DNA of 64,000 nucleotides from Berberis thunbergii (lineage: Eukaryota > Streptophyta > Magnoliopsida > Ranunculales > Berberidaceae). The translations under genes and the position numbers were made by a program. The stretch lies in assembly GCA_003290165.1 (NCBI GenBank), contig QNQO01009173.1, positions 1 through 64,000 on the forward strand. Reading direction: 5' to 3'. Position 1 is the stretch's first letter; every line of letters begins with the position of its first letter. Below, one piece after another: positions 1 through 11,755 of the stretch. Below the pieces are notes generated by a model. That model made no database searches. It was not told where the DNA came from and saw nothing but the letters and a program-made list of their open reading frames with translations.

Positions 1-8
1 AAAAAACA

Positions 9-123
9 AGGGACCCCACATGGGGGAGGGGGAGCCGTCTATTTCCTTCGGGATGCGCGTTTGAATTTTTAACGCATGCATCCCGAAGGGATGGATGGCT
101 CCCCTTCCCCCTGTGGGGTCCCT
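9..123. repeat. Palindromic MITE-like element
   Basis: The two halves of this 115-bp stretch are near-perfect reverse complements. AGGGACCCCACA at the left is answered by TGTGGGGTCCCT at the right, and CCTTCGGGATGCG by CGCATGCATCCCGAAGG near the middle. No coding potential is visible. A fold-back MITE is the simplest reading. The superfamily is unassigned because no target-site duplication can be judged this close to the window edge. Confidence 0.7.
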
Positions 124-149
124 CGCTGCTTCCCTCGACAATTAGACGG

Positions 150-237
150 GTTCATCTTGAGATTGTAAAAAACCCCTCCTCTGACGATGCCACATCATCC
201 TAATTGCAAAGTATGATTGCAAAACCTGATTCCCTAA
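150..237 (-). repeat. Partial copy of the 'TAGGGAACCAGGTTTTGCAA' MITE family
   Basis: This stretch matches the reverse complement of one half of the MITE seen complete at 53641-53819. Shared words include GAGATTGTAAAA, GATGCCACATCATC and GCAAAACCTGATTCCCTA. Only one half is present, so this is a fragment. Similar short fragments occur around 741-775. Confidence 0.55.
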
Positions 238-2244
238 CTTCACTCAATGACTTTTAGCGGGATGAAACACCGTTTTGCTTATTTAATAAAACGTTTCTCC
301 TTTGCAGGTGGTGTGTCAAATGGATCCAGTGAGAACTAAAGAGAAGCGATAAACAAACGTCTTGGGTTTCGATCAGCATTTCACAATGCATTAGGTTATT
401 GTCAATAATGAAAAAAAAAAAAAACTGAGTTTTAGCTTATGTCTTGTGATACTATGACGATGCATGGCTTCATGGCTCTTGTATCTCAAAGAAGTGTAAG
501 TTATGCATCTTTTTATTTCCCTTTTTTTTTTTGTACCTTTTGTAATTTTTCATGCTAGTTGGCTTTTCATAATTTTATTTAACTATTTGGATTTGTCTTT
601 GTAATTTGTAGTTGAAATTTTGGAAATCATTCTTTAATTAGTTAATTAGCTCAAATGAGACGCTGATCAATACCAAGTTTTCTTTTAGCATTCTAAAACC
701 AACTAGCTAGAAAATGTGCTATGTGTTATAACATGTTAATCAACAGGGTGTTAAAAGCATCCTAATTGCAAAAACCTGATTTTTTAATATTTTTCATCTA
801 AAATTAATAGATACTCGAGCAAGTAGGATGAAGCGTAAACATGTGTAGGCAAATTAGACGAAATCCAACTTTTGTCAAATTAGATCATGTGGAAGTCCAA
901 CGACTACTTTTAGCGCGCCAGACATATCATATCCAAATTTAACAAGTCGAACACCTACATTTAGTGCGACATACTATGTCCAAATTATATAAAAATTTTG
1001 TAAGCATAAATTTTAAAAATAAATTACTCAGCCCCCCGTTGAAATCATTTTAGCCCAATAATGTAAGGCGCGATCAAAATAAGGCTCAGAAACAACATTA
1101 TTTCTCATAGCAGATCATAGGTCTATCGCAGAAAAGCCCAAATCTGAATTATTATAGACTCACGGGAATACAATATTCATTTTACTTTTTTTTTTTTGGA
1201 AAACGAGCAGGAGTTTTAAGAATCCCCAAATATATACGGGGAATACGATACCGTTGCCAAACTAATAAGGCCATTGTCTTCTACATGAGGACCGGTAATT
1301 ATAAAAGAAAAATCCCAAAACCTTCTAGTATCCATCATCAAAAGTACCTAAACACAACACCCCTAACACCGCAATTTGATAAAACCCATTTCATTCTCAC
1401 ATTACAGGGAAGCTACTGTTCGTAGTCGTATCATGCATGGGTCAACTAGGACTGGTATTCTCCGAATTCCAGCACTAACCACACAACCAAAAACAGGTTC
1501 AACCCTAAAACTGGATCAAATAACCAAATGCTGATATCCCCGATCAAACATCATTAATTTAAAAGATTTTCACTGTGAGACTATTGTTTCATTTGTTTGA
1601 TGAGAATACTACTACTTCTTAGTGACTCAAATTTTGTACTAAAAAACTTGTAATCGATGATCTGGCAATTTCTGTGCATCATAATAGTATTGGATATCAC
1701 AATGTTTATTATGAGATACGCATGTTGTCACATCATGAGTATTGAATATAAAAAATTAGTCACAATAAAATTTTATCATGTTTTATTATGAGATACACAT
1801 GTTAAGGTTAGGGGAATATCTATCACTTCCACGAGAAATACTCCTTCATTTGGGGTTCTCGGTGACTGCATTTCTTCCATTTGTTCCTAATTTACCTGAG
1901 TGTGTTTTGGTGTGCAGTTCGTAGTTCTCCCTCTCTTCACCCCCTTCTGATAGAGGTTTCCCTATTTTGTGCCTTCTCTTCAGTATCCAAATCCAATTGG
2001 ATTTGGTGAACCCACCTCTACTTCTTCTTGGTTTTCAAACATCAATAATAACTATCTTTTTCTGCATCAGCTTTCTGGGAGCTGCTGCTACCGACATCAT
2101 TCTTTGCTCCTCTTGTTTTAAACGTGTGTTTGCCTTGTGCTGTCTCCCATCCATAAATCATCTTGCTTGGTGTAGTTTTCTTCCTAGTTGCTTGCGAGTA
2201 AACGAGTAGTTTTTGAACTAGTTTTCTTCTGTTTAGTACACCCA
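238..2244. other. Intergenic, AT-rich, no gene recognised
   Basis: Apart from a short MITE-family fragment near 741-775, no coding region, RNA gene or clear repeat boundary is visible. Short open frames here lack splice context and recognisable domains. Confidence 0.5.
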
Positions 2245-2890
2245 TTAGTGATTGTGGGGTTTTGAACTCTTGTGCTTGGGACAACTAGAAGAGGCATGGC
2301 TAAACCCCATGCAGTGACCACAATTTGCCGGTCGCCAAGGATATTCAATCTCCCAAGTGACCATCTTACCATCATCAATTAGAACTAGGTTTGATGCAGG
2401 AAATTGGGCAAGTGGAACTTATTTCAATACAAACTCTTGCAAAGGAAAGTCTACTGCGACTCTCCGTTGCCTTGTCTAGCAACAATGGGACTCCCAAAGC
2501 ACTCGCAATTGCTTGTACACCTTTAGTGCTCCACAAGAACAAGGGACCTACCTAAAATTGACCCAAATGGTACTGAGTTTAGCACTTCAACATCCTCTTC
2601 CATATATGTTCTCAAGGCCTGATCAAGAATAGTCTGCTAGCAATATGAACTGATCCTATTTCAAGCACCTTGTTTTTGTCTTCTTCATTCAAGAACTTAA
2701 ATACAAAGGCTCTTTCTCCATACAAAGACATCTCAAAATTTTCTGCAAACCCCACATTCGCTTCAAACAGTCATTAACATATCCATAAGGCAGTCTCTTC
2801 CCTATGAAATTGCCAATCAAGTATTTCTCACACTCTTCCAGCCTTTGACCATGCTATGCAAGTTTGATGTGCACTTGAGGTTTGCCTTCC
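2245..2890 (-). pseudogene. LINE (L1-type) ORF1 remnant: DUF4283 plus zinc knuckle
   Basis: Reading the minus strand from about 2890 down to 2245 and allowing several stops and frameshifts, the translation follows the DUF4283 pattern of plant non-LTR retrotransposon ORF1 proteins. Visible motifs are YLIGNFIGKRLPYGYVN, ERAFVFKFLNEEDKN, PLFLWSTKGVQAIASALGVP and RLSFARVCIEI. It ends in a CCHC knuckle CGHCMGFSHASSSC (C-X2-C-X4-H-X4-C) at about 2285-2330. In intact elements this RNA-binding protein is encoded upstream of the endonuclease/reverse-transcriptase ORF2. I see no ORF2 downstream (below 2245), so this is a decayed fragment. Confidence 0.75.
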
Positions 2891-5800
2891 ACAATGGATG
2901 AGGGAACATACTTGAGCTTGGCCTTGTTGTCGTTACTGTGTTGTGCAAACAGAGATGCCCAACAAAGGTTATTAGGAGACCTCATTAGGTACTCCAGGAG
3001 CAGAGATCTCATGCCTCTCTACCTAGTAGCAGCCTGCATAGTGTTGCTACCTTGTAGCTCCACCCCCTCACCAATTGGCGAGGCATTGAAGGAGGCCATA
3101 CCATTCAAAGAAATCTACACAGATCTTACTCAAAATCCATCCAATTCTTTTACCTCTAATTCCATACACAAACAAGATGGGCACAATCATGCAAAGACAA
3201 TAAATTGAATCTTCTTGTATTCTAGATCTCACCTCTGTCGTCGCGATCGTCGCCTTAAGTTAGATTGGTTGCGATTCACCTTCCTGATTCGAGAAGACGA
3301 AGGGGTTGAGATGGAGCTAAACCAAGTGTCGGCCTCTCAAGATCCAGATCCAAAAAGCTAGGAGGTGGAGGTTGCGTTGGTGGTGGGGAGGATGGGGAGG
3401 CGGTGGGTGGAAGGTGGGCGATGAAGAAAGGGTTGATTATCAGCCATAGCGTTTTGAAAACAAAAAAACAACTTGATATGGCGATCTTACATGATAATAA
3501 AAAAAAATTGGTCACGCAAGAAGGTTTTTATTGGAAGGGGAAAGAGAACAACAAACATAAAGGCACAATCCTAAAGCAAGGAAAGCCATGACAAAAAAAC
3601 CCAATACACCAAAAAAATAACCGAACTAGGGCTTGATCAAGCGCCACCCCAACAACTCTGAAAAAATAATAGCGAAAACTAAAGCCCCACGAAGAAAAAC
3701 CTAAACACTCGAGCAAGACAAATTTCTACAAAAAAGCACGAACAAACCGCAAAAGGCGAGAAAGAAACTTATTCTGAAAACAGAGCTTGCACCATGTCCA
3801 AGGCTACCACGAAAAAATCCAGACCAGGAAAATCTGAGAACTACCACTCACCACGAAAAATGTGAGAAAGAAACTCATCCTGAAAATAGAGCTTGCATCA
3901 TGCCCAAGGCCTGATCTTCATCTTGACTGAGATCCACCCCAACAATATTGCCAATATCTCTGAATGCTGAACGAACTTCAACCTCATCACTGCTAAGTTT
4001 GATTGGACTGAACGACGCCCTTAAACACTAAGATCACATATCCGTTTGTTCCTTGAACACTCGCCTAAAATAATCTCAATGGGCTTATAGAGGTGGCTTC
4101 CGATATGATGTTGTTCATTCGAAGGAGCTTTAAAACCAAGTGGACCTCCCAAGTGAATAGGCATGGACGATCTTCCCTCAAGGTGCTCAGTGCGAGGTTC
4201 AAAACCTGGCAGGAAATGAAGACTTTGTTCTTGGATCGAGTATGAATTCCAACTCGTGCCAAATTAGCGGTGGTACTAATATCCAATGGTCCACCCGCCC
4301 CTATTTCATAGAAACACCGATTTCACTTGCCTTTGATTTAACATGAGAGTGGACTTGTTGGGAAGACTCAGAAATTGGCCCAAATGAAGATATCAGTTCT
4401 TTTTGTGCCTTTTGGGCTTGTTTACGGGTCTGGTTATCTTGTTTTGCAAACTTGTTAATGAGAGGGTCCAAATTGAAAATGTCCTTCTCCACTGCCTCGA
4501 GATATGAGATTTGATCAGTAGGATCTCTATATTCTTGGACACTTTTCTCAACTCGGCTCTTCTGCCCTTTCACTCAACTCCAACTCCAACTCCAACTCCT
4601 AGTGAGTTAACAAATCATTCCGAGTTAGCTACAGAGGTCGAAGAGATAATTGGAAGGCTTTACAGGTGGTGGTAGTACAAGCTCTACAGGCCGTGGGAGA
4701 GAAGGGTTGGAAGAGACCTAAGATTTGGGTTTCTCTTGACTTGATGTTGTTGTCTGCAAACGTTCTGTTGGGTTATTAACAATCACTAGTATTGCGGACT
4801 GCCACCCGACAGCGCCACCAATGACCAATAGATCTTGGAGTCAATCGGTCAACCTAGCCAAAAAAGCCCCATTAGCTCCAACAATATGTTCTACCTGATG
4901 AAGAGGTACCCCAAGAATTTGGGAGAGGAAATCAAACGAAGATTCTTGCCTAATATTAGCCAATTTATCCAGCTCCTTTTTGACAGCTGAGGTATTGGGG
5001 TGGCTGAAACTGTTGTTTGAAACCACCTGAGAGTGAGTGAAGTCTCGGCTTTGGAAGTTTGAGACATGGGCTTCAGCTGCTGCTGATGCATCAAAGTTTC
5101 CCTTGTCACTAGCCTGGAAAAAGTTAACCAGCCTTTGCCATCTTGATCGGAGTCAGAGTGTATCTCGCCCTTGCCCTTTGAGAATCACCGCCCTCTGAGT
5201 CGCCCTCTGAGTGTATCTTGCCCTCCGACTTCGGCACAAAAGAAACCACCGCCCATGATAAGTAATGATCTAAATATAACAAAACTTCAAAATTGATTCA
5301 AGAGATACATATGCACATTTGTGTTCTGATACCAATTGTTAAATATAGATATAGGGCAAACACATTAATTAATTGTAAACTCTTGTTTAGAATGCTTAGC
5401 TGATTATCATAATCTGATGAAGAAGGTGCGGAAAAAATCTTCCCTCTACTAAACTTGGTCTCCAATGGGTGGTAATATGGTATAGCTGCAGACAGGGTCT
5501 TCCTTCTTTTTATGATAACTGAAGAGATTGAAGGCCTTCTCATCATGTCCTCAAGCCCTAATAAAGAGTAGTACAAAATGTCACTGTGCTTATCTTGGTC
5601 CACCCATTGGACACGCCCAATTACTGACTAACACCAAATACACGCGTGCGTGAATGTCGGACTAAAAATAGAGTATGTGTCAGTATACGAAAATATCTTA
5701 CAAGGAGTTCTTCCTATTTGCTTGTGCGAGAACGAGAGGTTGACATGACTGGGAACTTAAGAGAGAGAAGTAGACATCCGAGGCGATGCAAGGTTGAAGA

Positions 5801-7480
5801 AAAACAATGAGAACTTAAAATTTGTTTGGGATCCTCATTAATCGATGAGTTTAGATAAGATTTCCCAATTAAACAAGCTTGTGTGCATGCACTTAGCGTG
5901 TAGAGGCGCTAGTTTCTAATTATATGTTTCTAGAAGATCAAATACACACTATATGTAACTTTTATGTTTAAGAGGGTGAAACGTGATGAATCGATTTGCA
6001 TGGAAAGAGATACGAAACTAGAAGCCAACTTCACTTCTTGTGTGCCCATCGATATTTGTTGATGCTAAGTGCCTCTAGGTTTCTTGGATTATAGGTCCCG
6101 TGCATAGAAATGAGATTCCATAAACCATACTCTTGGAATAACTATTGAAAAATTTCATCCGCCACAAATCTACTGTTGAGTTGGTACCCAATTGGCATTT
6201 TTAAGCGCAAGATGATAGTCTATTTTGTCTATGCGTTCACAGAAAACTATGTTGGCAACAATATGCATGGCAACCTGATTATCACATGAGTCACATGAGA
6301 AAGACGGATAGGGAGCAACAAAATTATGATGTGCACACATGGGCCATGTTCATTGCTGATCTTGAGAGTATGTCTACATATCCTCACATCTATGTATTTT
6401 ATTCAAGACAGGGAAACTAAAATGACGATTTTATTACGTGAAGGCCTGAGATGAGAAGTGCATATCAAAACTGATATGAATTGTACAGAATATGCGCATG
6501 TTGTGTGTCAATGGCGTACCAGCTCAGTAGTAGACCTATAAATGATGAGATGAATTTTTGAATCAGTGATCTAAATATGAAAATATATACTACCCTATGG
6601 ATCATTTTTAAACATCTAACTATACAAACCATGCAGGAGGTAAGAAGTTGGAGCTATGCAAATATCATATTACAGACTTTGGGACAGTCAAGGTCAACAA
6701 AGACTAATTAGTTCGATTGTCTCAATAAGATGAACTTGGACAGCACCAAACTAATAAAATTGGTCAAGTAAATGTCATGCCGGGAATCATCGCATAATAT
6801 AAATGAATGAAATGTTAAAAATTGACTAAGGCATTACCAGCACATCAATCTCTTTGTTAGGAAATAGAAAATAAACTTAAATTGAACAAATAAGAAATTA
6901 TAGGTCTTGACTTTGAAGAAAATTAATTTGACCCTAAAGAAAGAAAGTGTTCACTTTAGACCTTATTCCTCTTGTACATAAAATATGATTTACTATCGTG
7001 CCCGCTGATGTGAGGTTACCACAATTTAGTGATCTAAAGAAAGACACTCATCAAAGATCTTCTCGAAGCAAGAGGTCAAATTATAAATTCAGGTAATTGA
7101 TAACGATAATACATATAGAATGCAGATGTCTATTGGAATCATGTATGGATACTAGTTTAGAGCTAGCATTCATTGTTTTCTACGTCATGATTCATCATTA
7201 ATCTCTTGTTCTTTATATTGACTTTTCTCACATCTTGAGCTCCACATTATGTATGAATCATGTCATAAGAGTAATTAAAGGATTGATTGGTACTTATGAG
7301 AGAGCAAAATTATACTAGATGCACCAAACAACCACTTCTGTAGCAGACCACCTTGCAAGATTACTCGCCAACCTAGAGACCGTTGAATTAGAACTAATTA
7401 GATTCTTCATTGGGATTTTGAAACAATTCTATGTTGTTGTTGATGATGTAACGAGTGAATAATTGTAATCTTCATCATCC

Positions 7481-7516
<36 letters not shown>

Positions 7517-7577
7517 GTTAATATAAGCTTTGGGGATCCTCAAAACCCCGCTTTCCAAAGAAAGCGTGCCAGATGAT
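2891..7577. other. Intergenic region with unassigned minus-strand open frames
   Basis: No gene with splice structure or known domain could be supported. Minus-strand frames at 4301-4573 (lysine/glutamine-rich, coiled-coil-like) and 4841-5026 look protein-like. They lie upstream of the LINE remnant and may belong to an old retroelement, but I do not recognise them. A retroviral primer-binding-site-like word (GGTATCAGAAC on the minus strand) lies at about 5323-5334. A TTA trinucleotide microsatellite of about 12 units occupies roughly 7478-7516. Confidence 0.45.
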
Positions 7578-7585
7578 ATGTTATC

Positions 7586-8796
7586 CAGGCATAGAGCCAC
7601 GTAGGGGCACTTGCCCCCATTGACTCTTTTGAAAAAGAAAAAAAAAACAATAAAAAATTTTGGTGCCCATTAGTTTTTTGAATTTTTTAAAAAAATATTT
7701 ATTTTTGTGCCCAACTTTAAATAAAACTTTGATTTGCTCAACCCCTCAAATCCCCCAAATCCCTCCAATAATCTGTCATAATTCATAACTTATCACTTTT
7801 TCAGGAAATGAGTTTCAGAAGTACAGTGAGATTCACTGTGTTCGCCTTCACAAGATGAGAGATCCTCTCTACTACTCCTTCGTCGCTTAGACATAAAAAT
7901 CTCGTGTTACTGTGTTCGTCTTTACAAGATGAGAGATCTTCTCTACTACTCCCTCGTTGCTTAGACATAAAAATCTCGTGTTCTTGGTAAACCCCCAAAT
8001 TTCACTTTTTGGCGTTGGCGATCAGAGTATTAGTGGCGGTCATTCATTCCTCTTTTGTTTCGTGTCCACCATCCCGACGAGCTTTCCATTGAACGTAGTT
8101 CCAACTTTCAACAAAGCAGTGATCTACCACCTCCAACCAAAAATAAGGATGCCAATGATTTATCATATCCAATCTCAAAGAAAAGCCATATAGAGGGTGA
8201 CCTATTAAATCTTCTAATAGATCCTGGCTTAATACTTCGTATTTCTTATTACCATCTGAATGATCAAGAGGTTGTTAGAAGAGTTTATTTGCAAAAGGGT
8301 CATTGTCAACCGATGAACTATACATTTTCACAGAAAAAAGAGGTGCGCTACGACGTTTTAATGTAGCTTAGTTCACCAAGTATAAGAGTTGGCTAGAATA
8401 TAGCATAGCAAATGATGTCGCTTTTGTTTTCATTACTATCTTTTTAGAAGTGTCGAAAAGCAAAGGGATTGTAATTGTTTTGTCGTTGAAGTAATTTAAA
8501 AAAAATAAAAATAAAATAAAAATGTTGAAACTCATGTAGGAAAGTCTAATAGTTTGCATACTCAAGCTTATATATGAAGAGTCAAAGTTTAATGAATCAA
8601 AACATAACATCCAATCATTTTATTTCTAAGCAATCTAATCGGCTTATGTTGATTGCAGTCGGTGTTTTACATAGTTATTCATGTATTCTTTAAATTAAAA
8701 AATTTATGGTAAAGTAGTTAATTATCATATTATCTTTAAGTAATTATGATTCATCACTTCGCCCCCTTCAATAAAAAAAACCTAGCTCCGTCACTG
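7586..8796. mobile_element. Non-autonomous hAT transposon (ZMYM1/TTF type)
   Basis: The element starts CAGGCATAGAGCCACG and ends, on the opposite strand, CAGTGACGGAGCTAGG. These are degenerate inverted repeats of the 'CAGTGGCGGAGCC' type. It is flanked by ATGTTATC (7578-7585) and ATGTTGTC (8797-8804), an 8-bp target duplication with one mismatch, which is the hAT hallmark. Inside are two 75-bp tandem copies at about 7838-7985 and a transposase N-terminal fragment at 8055-8366. It is too short (1211 bp) to encode a full transposase. Confidence 0.8.
8055..8366 (+). pseudogene. hAT (TTF-type/ZMYM1-like) transposase N-terminal fragment
   Basis: This is a 103-residue open frame. Its C-terminal half (IDPGLILRISYYHLNDQE, then RRVYLQKGHCQP) resembles the conserved segment just before the TTF-type zinc finger in ZMYM1-like plant hAT transposases, where 'DPGLR...I..Y..N..D.IRRAYLQ.GPCQP' is typical. 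The zinc finger, DUF4371 and dimerisation domains are absent, so it cannot be active. It lies within a hAT element bounded by an 8-bp target duplication, which supports the assignment. Confidence 0.6.
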
Positions 8797-8804
8797 ATGT
8801 TGTC

Positions 8805-9354
8805 GTTGTATTTTTTATTTTTTATTTCCTCCAGTTTTACAACTTGCTTAGATCGTCTCTCTCATTCTTGCATCACCCTCGCGTTTTTGCTCTTGGGTTT
8901 CAAGGTGGTTTGTACATCAAGTGAGAAAAACATACACAAGATCAAGATTGACTGGATGGTCACTGAAAGCAAATGACTAAGACTAAAGAATTTTATCTTT
9001 TACACAAGATGCCCGTTTAACATAAATTGTATTTCTTATTTTAATTAGGAAGAAAGAAAAGTGTTGATGTAGCCTTGCTTACACAACATCTCATGTCAGG
9101 TAAGTTACAATAAACCTACGTAATTATACTAAATTAGATATACTTATATATTAAATAAGGGTAACATAATAGAAATCTTAACATCAATTCAAAATTTCGG
9201 CTCATAGTATAAGATAGTCAATATATTTGGTTATTAGCTTAAGCATGCCCAAACCTAATTGGAGAATTTTTTATTTTTATTTTTTTACTCTATTTTAGTT
9301 TACTTTTCTTCATTGGACCGTCTCATTTACAGACCAATGTACTTCACGAAAACG
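8805..9354. other. Intergenic, nothing recognised
   Basis: AT-rich sequence between a hAT element and a MITE. No supported gene or repeat boundary is seen. Confidence 0.4.
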
Positions 9355-9512
9355 CTAGGAAATTAGAGTTTTGCAATCATGTTTTGCAAATAATGTGACT
9401 GGCGCGATTTTGAAAGAATGATGAAATCTCCATAGTGTTTATGTGTTTCTCGAGATTGTAAAAGACCTCCTTTAATGATGTCACATCATTCTGTTTGCAA
9501 AACCTGATTACT
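9355..9512 (-). repeat. MITE, 'TAGGGAACCAGGTTTTGCAA' family, full-length diverged copy
   Basis: Terminal words GCTAGGAAATTAGAGTTTTG and GCAAAACCTGATTAC form degenerate inverted repeats. The interior carries the family signature CTCGAGATTGTAAAA and ATGATGTCACATCAT. The same family occurs at 11230-11755, 53641-53819 and 63397-63574. Confidence 0.6.
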
Positions 9513-9792
9513 TTGAGATGGACATTGAGCATGATCCACCATATTGTTTACAAAAGATGGTCTCTTGAAAGGAAGAAAATGGTCCATTAGCCTTCGTTAA
9601 TTGGCCCCTGCGGGTCATAGACGGTGGAGAACAAAGGATAAATTATTGATTTACTGGAAGAAAAAAACTTGCAAAAAGGCAAACCACCTCAAAAGTGTAC
9701 CAAAGTGTGAGCATGAAAGGGTTGATCACATTTTTCACTGGCTACTTCCAAGAACTTCATATTGTGATTAACTACACAATTACTTCAAACAC

Positions 9793-9798
9793 TATATA
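9793..9798 (+). promoter_or_regulatory. Candidate TATA box for the membrane-protein gene
   Basis: CACTATATAACAC sits about 105 bp upstream of the ATG at 9902. That spacing fits a transcription start near 9825 and a leader of about 75 nt containing a CT-rich stretch (9869-9890). Confidence 0.5.
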
Positions 9799-9901
9799 AC
9801 ACATCATTGCGTACCACATTAGTATCCAATCTTTGCATCAACATATACTTATTTCTAAAAACTTTGGCTCTCTCTCTTTTTTTTTCTGATCATTAGTCTT
9901 A

Positions 9902-10585
9902 ATGAGGAGGGTTAAAAACATATTGATTTCAAAGTCACAAAAGTGGATACTACCTCTTCAAAATAATAGCCTCAACAAACTCTCAATCCCCCCGTCCTCA
10001 GATCATCAGCCTAGAAATCTTACTTTATCAACCCATCATTCAGTTGCCTCAGCATCCCAGCTCTCATCACCATCTTCCTCATCACTGGCATCGTCTTCTG
10101 ATATATCAGAGGTCCCAATAACCCCGGTGAAGTGGGTCATGGTGCATTTCTGCTTTGCATGGTACGAGATACTCTTGGGCATGTCATTTGGTGTGCCAAT
10201 CGCGCTATTTGGTGTCACATATGACTATGTTGAGGGTAATCTTGTGCCTGTCAAGCTCTTTGATTCAAACCCTTATCTCTTCGATGTTTTTAACATGTTG
10301 GATGCATTAGCATTCACAGCTTCTGTGATTGGGTTCGGGCTTCATAAAATGCATAAAAGCACTAGTAAATACTTAGCAGTATTTGCATTTGGTTGTCTGA
10401 TGATTGCTTTCTATTTATTTCTCTGGGTTCTGTTTCCAAGCTACTTGAAATGGGTTCCATGTCTACTTTTCTCGATGGTCTCAGTTGTTCTACTATACGC
10501 GCACTTGGTTAAGGGTAGCAACCATTCTCTCGATGAGTGTCACCTTAATTTAGGTAAGATTCCTTTTTATTTCCTCAAATCATGA
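9902..10585 (+). CDS. Hypothetical four-helix membrane protein
   Basis: This is a 227-residue open frame with good protein character. The N-terminal 75 residues are polar and serine-rich (a run SQLSSPSSSSLASSS), likely disordered and cytosolic. Four hydrophobic segments follow at about residues 82-106, 130-148, 157-178 and 182-202, the last ending in a short polar tail. I recognise no family. A TATA box lies 105 bp upstream. A good splice donor (TTTAG/GTAAGA) occurs about 32 bp before the stop, at 10553/10554, so the last dozen residues may be intron read-through and a further exon may exist; I could not identify one. No signal peptide precedes the serine-rich region. Function is unknown. It is the only ordinary plus-strand gene candidate in the window. 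Confidence 0.6.
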   Translation: MRRVKNILISKSQKWILPLQNNSLNKLSIPPSSDHQPRNLTLSTHHSVASASQLSSPSSSSLASSSDISEVPITPVKWVMVHFCFAWYEILLGMSFGVPIALFGVTYDYVEGNLVPVKLFDSNPYLFDVFNMLDALAFTASVIGFGLHKMHKSTSKYLAVFAFGCLMIAFYLFLWVLFPSYLKWVPCLLFSMVSVVLLYAHLVKGSNHSLDECHLNLGKIPFYFLKS

Positions 10586-11229
10586 TGCATATATAGTTTG
10601 TGTCCAAGATTGTGTTTGGTTAATGAAAAATGATAATCATCAAATTCATATTCTTCATTCTCCTTATCTTTCTTCCCATTTTCCTCCTATCCCTTCTCAT
10701 TTTTTGCGATTTTTATAAGAAAATTTTTCTTTTAAATCAAACAAACCCTAATTACCAACATGAAAAAACAAAATTTTCTTTTACATTTCGAAACGTTATT
10801 CATTACAATTTTTTTCTTTTGCCAAGATAATATCGCTCAGGGTATTTATGGATTTTGAAACTATAATAACATGTTGTGGTATAATATAAAATGTACCATA
10901 AGACTTAAGTTGGATAGTGATTATTTGACAAAATAATTATAAATAGGTTTTCAAGATTGAATTATTTGTATATATATGAAAACTCTACTCTGACATCCAA
11001 TTTTTACTCACTTTGACATTATGATGTGGCTGGTAACGCGACGTCTCTCATATGTTAATTTATATATAGTTTTTTTTTATTGCAAATGCTCATGACATTT
11101 TTGAAAAATCAATAAGTATAGGCCAGTGAGAGAAACCACGCAACTAGCTACGTTAGAATGTAAAAGTGACGGTGAGTGAAAACAAGATGTCAAAGTATGA
11201 ATCATTTTAATTAAAGTTTCTTCAACACA
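10586..11229. other. Downstream flank of the membrane-protein gene
   Basis: AT-rich sequence that could be intron or 3' untranslated region if the upstream gene continues past its splice donor. No second exon is recognised. Confidence 0.35.
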
Positions 11230-11755
11230 GGGAATTAGGTGTTGCGATCATATTTTGCAACCAAGATGATGTAGTATTGTGAGTTTTTTTACAACCTCGA
11301 GATACACATAAGTTCTGTGGGGATTTCATCATTCTTTGGAGATCACGCCATGTCATCATGGTTGCAAAAACCTAGGGCTGAAAATCGAACCGATTTAGGT
11401 CGGTTTTAAAATTTTCAAACCGAAACGATTCTAATTTATGCAAACCGTAACCAAATCGAACCGACTAAAATTAAACCAAAACCGAAATAAAACCGAACCG
11501 ACCGACTATTTGAACATATTATATTATTTACATATACAAAATATATTATTTATTATATATATTCGGTCGGTTCGATTTGATCGGTTAAAATCACATAGAA
11601 ATCGAAAATCGAACCGACAACTTTGGTTTTGAACTTTTTAAAACCGAAACCGATCCGAACAGAATTTAAACCGAACTGATTGGTTCGATTTAGATCGGTT
11701 CGGTCGATTTAATCGATTTTTTATTCAGCCCTACAAAACCTGATTTCCTAGACTT
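11230..11755 (+). repeat. MITE split by a nested hAT MITE
   Basis: The left half (GGAATTAGGTGTTGCGATC through CATGGTTGC, to 11372) and the right half (CAAAACCTGATTTCCTAG from 11734) together make one copy of the MITE family found at 53641-53819. The copy is interrupted by the separate 361-bp element at 11373-11733, so the nested element is younger. Confidence 0.65.
11373..11733. mobile_element. hAT-type MITE (TAGGGCTGAA termini) nested in another MITE
   Basis: Inverted termini TAGGGCTGAAAATCGAACCG and, on the opposite strand, TAGGGCTGAATAAAAAATCG. Subterminal GGTTCGGTTT-like words recur in both orientations. The flanks CAAAAACC and CAAAACCT agree except for a one-base slip, compatible with an 8-bp hAT target duplication. 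There is no coding capacity. Diverged relatives lie at 53347-53625 and 63111-63381. Confidence 0.7.

Noticed and set aside
4065..5109. Minus-strand frames of 61-90 residues as a gene
   Set aside because: Some look protein-like, but they are in different frames, lack good splice junctions and a recognised domain, and sit beside LINE debris. They are kept only as a note.
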